Origin: Chloroflexota bacterium
Lineage (GTDB): Bacteria; Chloroflexota; Anaerolineae; Promineifilales; Promineifilaceae
DNA: 61,565 nucleotides
Assembly (NCBI GenBank): GCA_018004935.1
Contig: JAGNBF010000036.1
Location: forward strand, 2,789-64,353
Direction: 5' to 3'
Shown piece by piece: positions 9,907 through 17,874 of this stretch; position 1 is the stretch's first letter; every line of letters starts with the position of its first letter. Under the pieces are notes generated by a model, which did not search any database, was not told where the DNA came from, and saw nothing but the letters and a program-made list of their open reading frames with translations. The position numbers and the translations under genes are program-made.

Positions 9907-10052
9907 GGGGGAGATTGTACTCGCTTTGTCTTAGAGAATAGTTAGTAAGCAACTAAAATATGCCCATCACGGTCACATATTGGTGGCTCGGTCAGGAGAC
10001 CAGGCACAGCGTAAAAGCGCAATAACTGACCGCGAACAGTATAACTTCCCGA

Positions 10053-10092
10053 TTTAGATCTGACAGGTTTCCGAAAACCTGTTAGATCTAAA
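10053..10092 (-). terminator. Hairpin repeat (family ctgacaggttt)
   Basis: Arms TTTAGATCTGACAGGTTT (10053-10070) and AAACCTGTTAGATCTAAA (10075-10092) pair with one mismatch around CCGA, 16 bp beyond the prs stop. The inner part CTGACAGGTTT/AAACCTGTCAG recurs in hairpins at 13473-13503 and 17110-17136, so it is a dispersed repeat that may serve as terminator for prs. The T run after the stem is short. Confidence 0.55.
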
Positions 10093-10108
10093 TTGAATCT
10101 GGGCAACG

Positions 10109-11065
10109 TTATTCGTTAAACAGTTCCCCAACGCTCCGTCCTTCGTGTGAACGCAGAATAACTTCGCCCAGAAGTTCGGCTACGGTGAGGACGGTGATAT
10201 TGGGGAGTAGTTTGTCTTGGGGAATGGGAATGGTATCGGTCGTGACGATCTCTTTGATAGGCAGGTTCTTGAACCGTTCACAAGCCGGATCGGAGAGGAC
10301 AGGGTGGGTGAAGGCTACATAGACTTCCTGAGCGCCACGTTCTTTGACCAGGTTGACGGCGGTTTTGATGCTTCCCCCGGTGTCTACCAGGTCATCTACG
10401 ATGATCACGTCTTTGCCTTCTATGTTGCCGATGAGGTTGAGGGCCTGACGGCCGGTTTCGTTGCCCAAACGGCGTTTTTCAACAAAGGCGAGGGGGAGGT
10501 CGAGCGCGGCCGCGAAGTTTCTCCCCTTTTTGGCAAAACCCAAATCCGGGGTCACAATGGCCGCGTTTTGCAGGTTCTTGGCGGCAAAGTAGTTAGTCAA
10601 AATATGGAAGGCGGTCAACGAATCACCCGGAATTTTGTAAAACCCTTGAATCTGTTCCGCATGTAAATCCAGGGTAATCCAGCGGTCGGCCCCAGCTACC
10701 TCAATCATATCCGCCAGCAATCGGGCGGTAATGGGTACACGGGGCTGATCTTTTTTGTCGCTTTGGGCATAAGCCATAAAAGGAATGACTACCGTAATGC
10801 GTCCCGCCGAATCCCGCTTAAGACAATCAATGGCGATGAGCATCTCCATGATGTTGCGGTGCACCGGACGGCTGTGGCTTTGGATGAGGTAAACATCCTG
10901 CCCGCGTACACTGCCATGCAACTTAACCATTAAGTTCTCATTAGGGAACTCAATGACATCCCAATTAGATAACGGGCGATGGACATAACGGGCGATTTTC
11001 TGGGCTAATTCTGGACAACCTGACCCAGCAAAAATCTTTATGTCCCCAAAGCTCTGTATTCCCAT
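10109..11065 (-). CDS. prs: Ribose-phosphate pyrophosphokinase
   Basis: Makes PRPP from ribose 5-phosphate and ATP for purine, pyrimidine, histidine and tryptophan synthesis. A 318-residue class I enzyme: FAGSGCPELAQKIA at the N-terminus, the ATP/regulatory region SHSRPVHRNIMEMLIAID (about 70-88), VVIPFMAYAQSDKKDQPR (about 95-112), catalytic region TPDLGFAKKGRNFA (about 165-178), and the PRPP-binding loop IIVDDLVDTGGSI (about 218-230). The ATG at 11065 is chosen over a GTG five codons upstream because GGGAG stands 8 nt before it. Typical length. Monocistronic, with an inverted-repeat hairpin just downstream. Confidence 0.95.
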   Translation of the reverse strand: MGIQSFGDIKIFAGSGCPELAQKIARYVHRPLSNWDVIEFPNENLMVKLHGSVRGQDVYLIQSHSRPVHRNIMEMLIAIDCLKRDSAGRITVVIPFMAYAQSDKKDQPRVPITARLLADMIEVAGADRWITLDLHAEQIQGFYKIPGDSLTAFHILTNYFAAKNLQNAAIVTPDLGFAKKGRNFAAALDLPLAFVEKRRLGNETGRQALNLIGNIEGKDVIIVDDLVDTGGSIKTAVNLVKERGAQEVYVAFTHPVLSDPACERFKNLPIKEIVTTDTIPIPQDKLLPNITVLTVAELLGEVILRSHEGRSVGELFNE

Positions 11066-11127
11066 CCTTTTTTCTCCCACTCAATCTCATCTTGTAACCA
11101 GGCACCCTTCTGAAGGTTTGCCCTGGG

Positions 11128-11394
11128 GTAACTTCTCAATAAAGTGTGATGACGTTGGCTGAGTTTGTCGAAACCAAGGCTTTTGACAGGTTCCGGCGTA
11201 AGCGTTCAGTTATCCCGCCCGGTGGTCAAACCATCGGGCTAAACATACGGAGCTTTGCGGGCTAAAACTCCAGGCCAGCGGTCTTTGTAAACATAGCCCG
11301 GTCGTTTTACGTCCGGGCAGGTCTGGCGGATGAATTTATATGACTGAACGCTTACGGTTCCGGCTACGTTTCCCCTGAAATATTGAGAAGCTAC
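11128..11394. mobile_element. MITE family D, interrupted by family B
   Basis: Outer ends GTAACTTCTCAATA (11128-11141) and TATTGAGAAGCTAC (11381-11394) match the intact 101-bp element at 39668-39768 (gtatcttctcaata...tattgagaagatac). The inner sequence gacgttggctgagtttgtcgaaaccaagg continues to the family B insertion at 11198 and resumes at 11356 with the 9-bp duplication. Removing 158 + 9 bp leaves exactly 100 bp. Between prs and meaB; no gene in this 400-bp gap. Confidence 0.85.
11198..11355. mobile_element. MITE family B, 158 bp, nested
   Basis: Perfect 13-bp terminal inverted repeats GTAAGCGTTCAGT (11198-11210) and ACTGAACGCTTAC (11343-11355). The flanks 11189-11197 and 11356-11364 are both GGTTCCGGC, a 9-bp target duplication. 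The uninterrupted element at 39668 has only one copy of the equivalent sequence, which confirms insertion. Internal arms cccggtggtcaaaccatcggg and cccggtcgttttacgtccggg are themselves hairpins. Other copies: 20460-20617, 24905-25062; degraded 345-500, 1659-1814. Confidence 0.92.
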
Positions 11395-11473
11395 ATAAGC
11401 GTTGGCAATTCACGGGGTGATTTGTTGTGGCCGGTCTCCTGATCGGGCTACCCCGGTTATTTTGAGACGATTC

Positions 11474-12538
11474 CTAATGATGCAAATGAGCGAAGAGGTG
11501 ATGCGCGGCCGCGTATGGATCGATCTTTCTCTCCGCTACCGCCGTAATAAGTCGTTCCCGTTCGGCCGAGGGAACCGTGTCCTGTAGCTGTCGCAACAGG
11601 TAGGTCTGGAGCAATTGCTCTACTTCCTGGCGACTACGCGCCTTTTCTCGTTCGTGCCATTCGCCGCTGATCTGTAAATAGTGCCGGTGGGCTTCCAGGG
11701 CATCTACCACTTTGTCAATGCCCTGGCTATTTGTGGCTACCGTTTCGTACACCTGTACGACCCATTCGCTGTTGATGTCCTTGTCCGAGGGGGCGACACC
11801 ATCATCGGCCAACATTAATTCGCCGTGATGACGCATCATCTGCCGGGTACTGCCAAAATGGAGCATCATTTCTAATGCTTTGACGGTACGCTGGCTGTTG
11901 GGGTGATCCGCTTTATTAACGACCAAAATATCGGCGATTTCCAGGATGCCAGCTTTGATAGATTGTACTTCATCGCCCAGACCAGGGGCCTCAATGACAA
12001 TGGTGGTATGGGCGGCGCTGGCGATGTCTACTTCGGCCTGGCCCGCACCGACGGTTTCGATGAGAATGGTCTGGTACGCGGCCGCGTCCAGCACCTTAAT
12101 CACTCCCGCCGTTGTCCGGGCCAATCCTCCCAGCCTGCCGCGTGAAGCCATACTGCGAATAAAAATTCCTTTGTCGCCAGAAAGATCCCGCATCCGCACC
12201 CGGTCGCCGAGTAGGGCACCCCCGGTAAATGGACTGCTAGGGTCAACTGCGACAATGGCTACAGTTTGGTTGCGGCCGCGTAATGCTTTTGCCAGTTCGT
12301 TTACCAGGCTACTCTTGCCTGTGCCCGGCGCACCTGTTACGCCAACGATATGGGCCTGTCCGGTGTGGGGATACAGCGCGGCTATTTCCGCCTGCGCATC
12401 CGGCTCTTCCCGTTCTACACGGCTGATAAGGCGGGCCATCGCCCGCACATTTCCCTGACGTACCTGTTCCGCCAGCGTAGTGACTATGGGGGGTTGTGTT
12501 GTCATAATGAGCGGTAGGAATGGGGCGTAAATAGTCAT
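11474..12538 (-). CDS. meaB: MeaB/ArgK-family GTPase
   Basis: G3E-family GTPase chaperone that loads and protects the cobalamin cofactor of methylmalonyl-CoA mutase. A 354-residue protein. Walker A GVTGAPGTGKSSLVNEL (about 65-81), the family signature VDPSSPFTGGALLGDRVRM (about 97-115), FIRSMASRGRLGGLA (about 125-139), the switch region ETVGAGQAEVDI (about 162-173) and NKAD (about 208) are all present. Lies 83 bp downstream of the B12-binding mutase subunit gene in the same direction, a classic pairing. The frame opens at 12538; an internal ATG at 12505 (MTTQPPIVTT) gives the usual family N-terminus, but neither has a good ribosome-binding site, so the start is uncertain. Confidence 0.93.
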   Translation of the reverse strand: MTIYAPFLPLIMTTQPPIVTTLAEQVRQGNVRAMARLISRVEREEPDAQAEIAALYPHTGQAHIVGVTGAPGTGKSSLVNELAKALRGRNQTVAIVAVDPSSPFTGGALLGDRVRMRDLSGDKGIFIRSMASRGRLGGLARTTAGVIKVLDAAAYQTILIETVGAGQAEVDIASAAHTTIVIEAPGLGDEVQSIKAGILEIADILVVNKADHPNSQRTVKALEMMLHFGSTRQMMRHHGELMLADDGVAPSDKDINSEWVVQVYETVATNSQGIDKVVDALEAHRHYLQISGEWHEREKARSRQEVEQLLQTYLLRQLQDTVPSAERERLITAVAERKIDPYAAAHHLFAHLHH

Positions 12539-12621
12539 GTGTGAACAATGATCTGTTCCGTTTTCACCCGATACAAATGCCGGATCATTGACTATGTTTA
12601 AGTTCCCAGCGTTCCCCCTCC

Positions 12622-13029
12622 TTAAACCGCCTCGCCCAGAACCCGTTCTCGAATCTTCGCCGCAATCACATCCGTAGAGGTGCCAGGGCCAAAGATACCC
12701 GCAACCCCCTTCGCGGTCAGGGTAGCTACGTCGTCTTCAGGGATGATACCCCCCAAGAAAACGGGCACATCACTCAGGTCATTTTCCGCCATAAGTTCCA
12801 TGATGCGGGGGATGAGGGCGTTGTGTGCCCCAGAGAGAATGCTGAGGCCGATGGCGTCCACGTCTTCATGCAAGGCGGCTTCAACGACCATTTCCGGAGT
12901 CTGACGCAGACCCGTGTAAATGACTTCCATACCCGCATCCCGTAGGGCGCGGGCAATGACTTTGGCTCCCCGATCATGGCCATCGAGGCCGGGTTTGGCA
13001 ATGAGAATGCGGATTTTGCGCTCGTCCAT
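12622..13029 (-). CDS. Methylmalonyl-CoA mutase B12-binding subunit
   Basis: A 135-residue free-standing cobalamin-binding domain (mutase C-terminal domain, often called mcmA2 or mcmB). Motif I DGHDRG (16-21, the D-x-H-x-x-G that supplies the lower cobalt ligand His), then [14 protein letters not shown] (about 63-76) and [10 protein letters not shown] (about 91-100) plus FGPGTST (about 112-118) are complete. In archaea and some bacteria the mutase is split into a large catalytic subunit and this small one. The large subunit is not adjacent. The GGAG at about 8 nt upstream of the ATG supports the start. Probably forms a transcription unit with meaB. Confidence 0.93.
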   Translation of the reverse strand: MDERKIRILIAKPGLDGHDRGAKVIARALRDAGMEVIYTGLRQTPEMVVEAALHEDVDAIGLSILSGAHNALIPRIMELMAENDLSDVPVFLGGIIPEDDVATLTAKGVAGIFGPGTSTDVIAAKIRERVLGEAV

Positions 13030-13104
13030 GTTGATTACTCCACAGTGAGTTAAAGCAAGAGCTAAAACGAGGAAACCCCGCTAGTCTGACAAACATTGAG
13101 TTTT

Positions 13105-13200
13105 GGGGAATTCAGGGGGTTGACACCAGATGTACGGGCTGGCCTTCTGCCTGCCCCGTGTGGACAACCACAAGGGTTGCCCGTACCCCGCGAAATCCCC
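13105..13200. repeat. Family F repeat, about 96 bp
   Basis: Starts ggggaattcagggggttgac and ends near gcgaaatcccc; ttggggaa/aatccccaa at the two edges are inverted. The centre holds the hairpin caaccacaagggttg. A copy in the opposite orientation lies at 23836-23933, and fragments occur near 3630 and 25083. Located upstream of the B12-binding subunit gene. Confidence 0.65.
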
Positions 13201-13289
13201 AAGGACCCAAACATTCTTTTAACGGTATCATGACTATGCCACAAAAGATGTTTGTTAAAGACTAACCTTTTTTCTCACGTTTGCTCTTA

Positions 13290-13372
13290 CTTGAGTTTAG
13301 AGTTCAGAGCCAGAGCTAGAGGGTTTTCCAGAGTAATTTTCTCTTGCTCTCTCCTCTCGCTCTAAACTCCAG
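13290..13372. mobile_element. MITE family C, 83 bp
   Basis: Terminal inverted repeats CTTGAGTTTAGAG (13290-13302) and CTCTAAACTCCAG (13360-13372). Five matching flanking bases (tctta) lie on both sides, shorter than the 7-bp duplications at 17640 and 28899. Internal sequence agttcagagccagagctagaggg is identical to the other copies over its central part. Confidence 0.8.
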
Positions 13373-13443
13373 TCTTACTTGTTTGTTGCAAATACCTTAC
13401 GATTATAGCGGTTGGTAGGCTGATTTACGAACCGGGCGCGAGT

Positions 13444-13530
13444 GTCGAGTATACCCATAAATCGTGGGCACAGACCTGACAGGTTTCTAAAACCTGTCAG
13501 GTCTCCCACAAAACGTGGATATACTCGCGG
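13444..13530. repeat. Hairpin repeat (ctgacaggttt family)
   Basis: Inner stem GACCTGACAGGTTT (13473-13486) pairs perfectly with AAACCTGTCAGGTC (13490-13503); an outer imperfect pair gagtatacccataaatcgtgg and ccacaaaacgtggatatactc encloses it. The same inner stem, with a gagtatacccat left edge, lies at 17085-17136. Possibly a small mobile palindrome. Confidence 0.6.
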
Positions 13531-13694
13531 GTGTCCCTCAGGGATTATGTGTACTCGACTTTTCTTCCCGCCCACACCCAGGGGGGAGCGTCAGCAATTC
13601 TCAATTGGGTTTGCTCCTGGCGTTTGCCGTTTTTGTTTTCTCGAGGGGGTGAACAGCCTGATTGTCGTTTAAAAAATTAATCAGGTAATGGAAT

Positions 13695-13820
13695 CCCCCC
13701 CACCCCTAACCCCACACCCAGGGGCGGGAAACTTTTCTAAGGGGCATTTTTCGGGGCATTGGCCCCGAAAAATGCCCCATTGGAATTCCCCCCTTCCCGA
13801 TTTCGGGAAGGGGCAGGGGG
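13695..13820 (+). repeat. Hairpin cassette, 17-bp stem
   Basis: Header cccccacccctaaccccaca plus cccaggggcgggaaactttt, then perfect stem GGGGCATTTTTCGGGGC (13741-13757), loop ATTG, GCCCCGAAAAATGCCCC (13762-13778), then the tail ggaattccccccttcccga with a second small hairpin (cttcccgatttcgggaag). It ends 8-30 bp from the stop of the convergently read aminotransferase gene and may act as its terminator. Confidence 0.65.
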
Positions 13821-13827
13821 TTGGGTT

Positions 13828-15117
13828 CTATTGTGTCGGTGGGTTTGCGGGGAGAGTTCGGGCAAGATTTTGCAAGGCATTCAGCACACGATCCACCTCG
13901 TCCAGTGTGTTGTAATGGACGAAGCCAATGCGTACCAGGCCCCCTTTGTCTAGCAGGCCCAGGCGTTCCATAACCGCCACTGCGTAATAATGCCCATCCC
14001 AAACGAAGATGCCCTGTTGGCCTAAATGAGCGGCGACAGCGGCGGGGGTGTAGCCGTCCAGGCTGACAGCGAAAGTGGGGGTACGTTGTTCCAGGCATTC
14101 AATATCGGTGATGCCATAAACGTGTAAACCGGGAATCGCGGCCGCACCGCGTAAGAACCGCTCACTTAACTCCATTTCATACTGTTTGATCCGCCCAATG
14201 GCTCGCACCAATAATTCCCGCAAACTTCCTTTGGGGCCACCAATTTTAGCCAGGTATTCCACCGCGGCCGCGACCCCTGCCAGACTCTCAAAACTTTGTG
14301 TGCCCGTTTCCCATTTCCCGGCCGGTATATTAGATGAAGGGCGAACCTTGTAGGCTGTCAGGCGGTCTAGATGTTCATATTTGCCATACAACGCGCCCGT
14401 GTGTGGTCCAAAGTATTTGTACACACTAGAAACCAGGAAATCACAATCCAGGGCCTGAACATCAATCAGGCCATGAGGGGCATAATGTACCGAGTCTACA
14501 TAAACCAGCGCCCCCACCTGATGGGCCATCTCTACCACCTGGCGCACATCGGTAATGCTACCCACCGCATTCGAGGCGAAGGTGACAGCCACCAGCCGGG
14601 TGCGTTCGTTGAGCAGGCTGGGCAATTGATCCAGGCGTAGGGTGCAATCTTCTGGGCGAAAATCGAGCCAGCGCACGGTGACACCCCGATCCTCGGCGGC
14701 TAATAACCAGGGGGAGATATTGGCGTCGTGATCCAGTTGGGTCACGATGATTTCATCACCCGGTTGCCAGGTACGGGCCAGGGCGCGACTGAAGGCAAAG
14801 GTGAGGCTGGTCATATTCTGGCCAAAGATGATTTCTTCGGGCTGGCGGGCGTTGTAAAGGGCTTGAATCGCCTGGCGTGCGGCCGCGAGCGTAGCATCTG
14901 TCTGTTGGCTGGTAAGAAACGGGCCACCCAGATTACTACTTCCCCTGGTGAGATACCCCCCCATCGCTTTGATGACCCGCTGGGGTACTTGAGTTCCTCC
15001 AGGACCATCTACATATACCACTGGCTGGCCAGCAATTTCCTGCTGTAACGCAGGAAATTGCTCCCGCAAAGGGTAAGGGTTAAAAAAATATTCGGTTGTT
15101 ATGAGGGGGTTATCCAT
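13828..15117 (-). CDS. Cysteine desulfurase-like aminotransferase (VC1184 type)
   Basis: A PLP-dependent class V aminotransferase of 429 residues, of the subfamily typified by Vibrio VC1184. Conserved features: YVDGPGGTQVP (about 34-44), QNMTSLTFAFSRALAR (about 99-114), DHDANISPW (about 128-136), YVDSVHYAPHG (about 208-218; the D-x-V-H pattern holds the PLP-ring Asp and His), and the Schiff-base Lys in SSVYKYFGPH (about 231-240). The usual desulfurase active-site Cys loop is not obvious, so sulfur mobilisation should not be assumed; the substrate of this subfamily is not established. The ATG is supported by an aggtg box. Monocistronic. Confidence 0.85.
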   Translation of the reverse strand: MDNPLITTEYFFNPYPLREQFPALQQEIAGQPVVYVDGPGGTQVPQRVIKAMGGYLTRGSSNLGGPFLTSQQTDATLAAARQAIQALYNARQPEEIIFGQNMTSLTFAFSRALARTWQPGDEIIVTQLDHDANISPWLLAAEDRGVTVRWLDFRPEDCTLRLDQLPSLLNERTRLVAVTFASNAVGSITDVRQVVEMAHQVGALVYVDSVHYAPHGLIDVQALDCDFLVSSVYKYFGPHTGALYGKYEHLDRLTAYKVRPSSNIPAGKWETGTQSFESLAGVAAAVEYLAKIGGPKGSLRELLVRAIGRIKQYEMELSERFLRGAAAIPGLHVYGITDIECLEQRTPTFAVSLDGYTPAAVAAHLGQQGIFVWDGHYYAVAVMERLGLLDKGGLVRIGFVHYNTLDEVDRVLNALQNLARTLPANPPTQ

Positions 15118-15235
15118 TCTTCACCTCTGGTTATACTTACCACGGTCACAAAGTGACATTTTGTTTGCGGCAACAGATGGGGTAGGTTTGGGCTGAAGAC
15201 CCATCATCCAACGATCCCAGAGGAAGGGGAGAAAC

Positions 15236-15322
15236 CTACCGGCGCGGTTTGGGGGCGTCCGCCCCTAAACTGTGCCCAGAAAAGTTCCCTGCCCCTGGGC
15301 GCGGGGTTAGGGGTGGCCTCGG
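15236..15322 (-). repeat. Hairpin cassette, degenerate stem
   Basis: Read on the minus strand: header ccacccctaaccccgcgccc, cagggaacttttctgggc, then arms cacagtttaggggcg and cgcccccaaaccgcg that pair with several mismatches. Same family as 13695-13820 and 17267-17580 but decayed. It fills most of the 255-bp gap between the aminotransferase gene and the ABC-F gene. Confidence 0.55.
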
Positions 15323-15372
15323 ATAAACCCAAAGATAAGCCACAAATTATACGAACTTGGCTGGGTTAAGAC

Positions 15373-17007
15373 CTAAATTCGCAGATGCTGGTGGCTATGA
15401 TAGTACCGATCACGTAATTCCTGGACAACAGGATCTTTGATGTACTCCTCTAGCTTCATGGCCCGGTCAATCACCCCCCCCGGCGCTATCTCTACGATCC
15501 GGTTGGCAATCGTATCCACAAACTGGTAATCGTGAGAAGCAAACAATAACACTTCGGGGTAGTTGATAAGCCCATCATTTAAGGCTGTAATGGCTTCCAG
15601 GTCCAGATGGTTTGTTGGTTCGTCCAATACCAGGGCATTTGCGCCGCTGAGCATTATCTTGGCCAGCATACAGCGCACCTTCTCCCCCCCCGACAAAACG
15701 CGGGTTGATTTGAGGGCATCATCTCCGGAAAATAGCATCCGGCCCAGGTAGCCCCGGACGAAGGTATCGCTTTGATCGGGGGAATATTGCCGTAACCAAT
15801 CTACCAGGTTGAGATCGGTGTCGAAGAAGACGGCATTTTCTTTGGGGAAGAAGGCGGGGGTGATAGTAGTTCCCCAACTGAAGATACCATCATCCGGTTT
15901 CTGTTTTTCGGCCAATATTTCAAACAGAGCGGTTTTGACTACGTCATTGGGGCCAATGAAGGCGATTTTGTCTCCAGGGTTAACGTTTAAACTGAAACGG
16001 TGGAGTAAGGGGCGCCCTTCCTGGCTGACACAAAGTTCGTTAATGGAGAGGATAACGCGGCCGCAGGGCCGATCCGGCTTAAAATCAATGTAAGGAAATC
16101 GGCGTGCCGAAGTGGGTAACTCACCCACCGTAAGCTTATCAATGAGCTTCTTGCGTGAGGTGGCCTGGCGTGATTTAGACGCATTGGCACTGAAGCGGCG
16201 CACAAACTGCTCCAACTCTTTGATCTTCTCATCACGTTTCTTATCCGCATTCTTGCGCTGTTGCTCCGCTAACTGACTGGCCTGGTACCAAAAATCATAG
16301 TTGCCTACATACAATTGAATCTTACCAAAATCAATATCGGCGATATGGGTGCAGACGTTGTTGAGGAAATGCCGATCATGGGAAACTACGATGACTGTGT
16401 TGGTAAAGCGCATGAGGAACTCTTCCAACCAGTTAATCGAGTCCAGATCTAGTTGATTAGTCGGCTCGTCCAGGAGCAAGATATCTGGGTTGCCAAATAA
16501 CGCCTGAGCCAACAACACCCGCACCTTCTGACTGGCTTCCAAATCACGCATTAGCAGAAGATGGGTGTTTTCTTCTAGTCCCAGGTTATCTAACAGAGTG
16601 GACGCTTCCGCTTCTGCTTCATATCCTCCCAATTCAGCCAGTTCTGTCTCCAGGTCAGCGGCACGCAGGCCATCTGCTTCGCTGAAATCCGCTTTGCTGT
16701 ATATGGCATCCCGCTCTTGTAACAGGTGATACAGGCGCGGGTGGCCCATGATGACGGTTTCCAAAACCGAAAAATCATCAAAGGCAAATTGATCTTGTTG
16801 GAGCAGAGCAATCCGTTCTCTGGTTCCGGCGGCGATAAACCCTTTGTTAGGTTCAATTTGCCCGGCAATGGCCTTGAGCAAAGTGGATTTGCCTGCACCA
16901 TTCGGCCCGATCAGGCCATAGCAGTTGCCCGCCAAAAATTCTAAATTGACATCTTTAAACAACACTCGTGGCCCAAACGCCAGAGTGACATCTTGAACGG
17001 TTAACAC
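15373..17007 (-). CDS. ABC-F family ATPase (YbiT/YkpA-like)
   Basis: A 544-residue soluble protein with two ABC ATPase domains and no membrane domain. ABC-F proteins bind the ribosomal E site and act in translation rather than transport. Walker A1 IGPNGAGKSTLL (about 33-44), Walker B1 ILLLDEPTNQLD (about 176-187), a charged inter-domain linker (about 245-305), second domain Walker A region IGPNDVVKTALF (about 353-364), signature LSGGEKVR (about 440) and Walker B2 ALVLDEPTNHLD (about 459-470). The first signature reads DLEASQKVR instead of LSGGQ, and the second Walker A lacks the usual GxGK glycines. GTG start with aaggtg upstream. Monocistronic. Confidence 0.9.
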   Translation of the reverse strand: MLTVQDVTLAFGPRVLFKDVNLEFLAGNCYGLIGPNGAGKSTLLKAIAGQIEPNKGFIAAGTRERIALLQQDQFAFDDFSVLETVIMGHPRLYHLLQERDAIYSKADFSEADGLRAADLETELAELGGYEAEAEASTLLDNLGLEENTHLLLMRDLEASQKVRVLLAQALFGNPDILLLDEPTNQLDLDSINWLEEFLMRFTNTVIVVSHDRHFLNNVCTHIADIDFGKIQLYVGNYDFWYQASQLAEQQRKNADKKRDEKIKELEQFVRRFSANASKSRQATSRKKLIDKLTVGELPTSARRFPYIDFKPDRPCGRVILSINELCVSQEGRPLLHRFSLNVNPGDKIAFIGPNDVVKTALFEILAEKQKPDDGIFSWGTTITPAFFPKENAVFFDTDLNLVDWLRQYSPDQSDTFVRGYLGRMLFSGDDALKSTRVLSGGEKVRCMLAKIMLSGANALVLDEPTNHLDLEAITALNDGLINYPEVLLFASHDYQFVDTIANRIVEIAPGGVIDRAMKLEEYIKDPVVQELRDRYYHSHQHLRI

Positions 17008-17084
17008 GACACACCTTACCTTGTAACTCAGTCGGGAATTGGGGTTTTCGCAACACAGCTATTTTCGCCCCGACTGAGGCTGTT

Positions 17085-17145
17085 GAGTATACCCATGTTT
17101 GGTGAGAGGCCTGACAGGTTTCACAAACCTGTCAGGTCTGTATTC
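17085..17145. repeat. Hairpin repeat (ctgacaggttt family)
   Basis: Perfect stem CCTGACAGGTTT (17110-17121) and AAACCTGTCAGG (17125-17136), loop CAC. The left context gagtatacccat matches the copy at 13444. Lies upstream of the ABC-F start, on the far side of its probable promoter. Confidence 0.6.
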
Positions 17146-17264
17146 ACGATTCATGAGGTTAATTGTAGTTGTTGGACGAAATTTCCAGCGGACAAGAATA
17201 ACATACAATGTTGTTTCTTGCCGCTGGTGTTGAGATCAAATTAGGGCGATTGCCTACTCGGATT

Positions 17265-17375
17265 TCCCCCACCCCTAACCCCGCCCCCAGGGGCGGGGAA
17301 CTTTTTAGGAGCCGTTTTTCGCGGGCATTCGCCCGCGAAAAACGGCTCAAATTAGTTTTCCCCCCCTTCTTGCAG
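17265..17375 (+). repeat. Hairpin cassette, 18-bp stem
   Basis: Header cccccacccctaaccccgcc plus cccaggggcggggaactttt; perfect stem GAGCCGTTTTTCGCGGGC (17309-17326), loop ATTC, complement at 17331-17348; tail ttttccccccttcttgcaga. A second cassette begins 80 bp further with the identical header but a different stem. Confidence 0.7.
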
Positions 17376-17454
17376 AGAATCGTTAGGGCGGTGGATTCAT
17401 TGGGGTGAGCAGGCAATCGCCCTGGGGATCAAATGAGGGCGATTGCCTACTCGG

Positions 17455-17572
17455 ATTTCCCCCACCCCTAACCCCGCCCCCAGGGGCGGGGAACTTGTTC
17501 TCGTGTCATTTTTCGCGGGCAGACGCCCGCGAAAAATGACACGAATGGGGTTTCCCCTTCCTGCTGTGCTGG
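17455..17572 (+). repeat. Hairpin cassette, 19-bp stem
   Basis: Identical 40-bp header to the cassette at 17265, then stem CGTGTCATTTTTCGCGGGC (17502-17520), loop AGAC, perfect complement at 17525-17543, then tail ggggtttccccttcctgctg. The inner eight base pairs match the neighbouring cassette; the outer ten differ but remain fully paired. Confidence 0.7.
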
Positions 17573-17639
17573 GATCGCAAGGGCTGGATCTTTCGTGGTA
17601 GCCATTCTATGCCTGTATTATTTCGGAAAATCTCAAAAA

Positions 17640-17722
17640 CTTGAGTTTAGAGTTCAGAGCCAGAGCTAGAGGGTTTTCCAGAGTAAATTCCTTTCGCTCT
17701 CTCCTCTCACTCTAACATCCAG
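17640..17722. mobile_element. MITE family C, 83 bp, 7-bp duplication
   Basis: Termini CTTGAGTTTAGAG (17640-17652) and CTCTAACATCCAG (17710-17722). The heptamer TCAAAAA lies immediately outside on both sides (17633-17639 and 17723-17729), a clear target-site duplication. Confidence 0.88.
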
Positions 17723-17874
17723 TCAAAAACGGTTGGATGCCAAAAGCACGCTCGAAAAATGGCCCAAGCCGTAGAACAGCCTTTCAGGCTGTTCGCCCTC
17801 TTGTGAACACAAAAAACGGTAAATGCCAGGAGCAAACCAAACTGAGAATTGCTGGGGCCAAATTGCCTGGAGAA

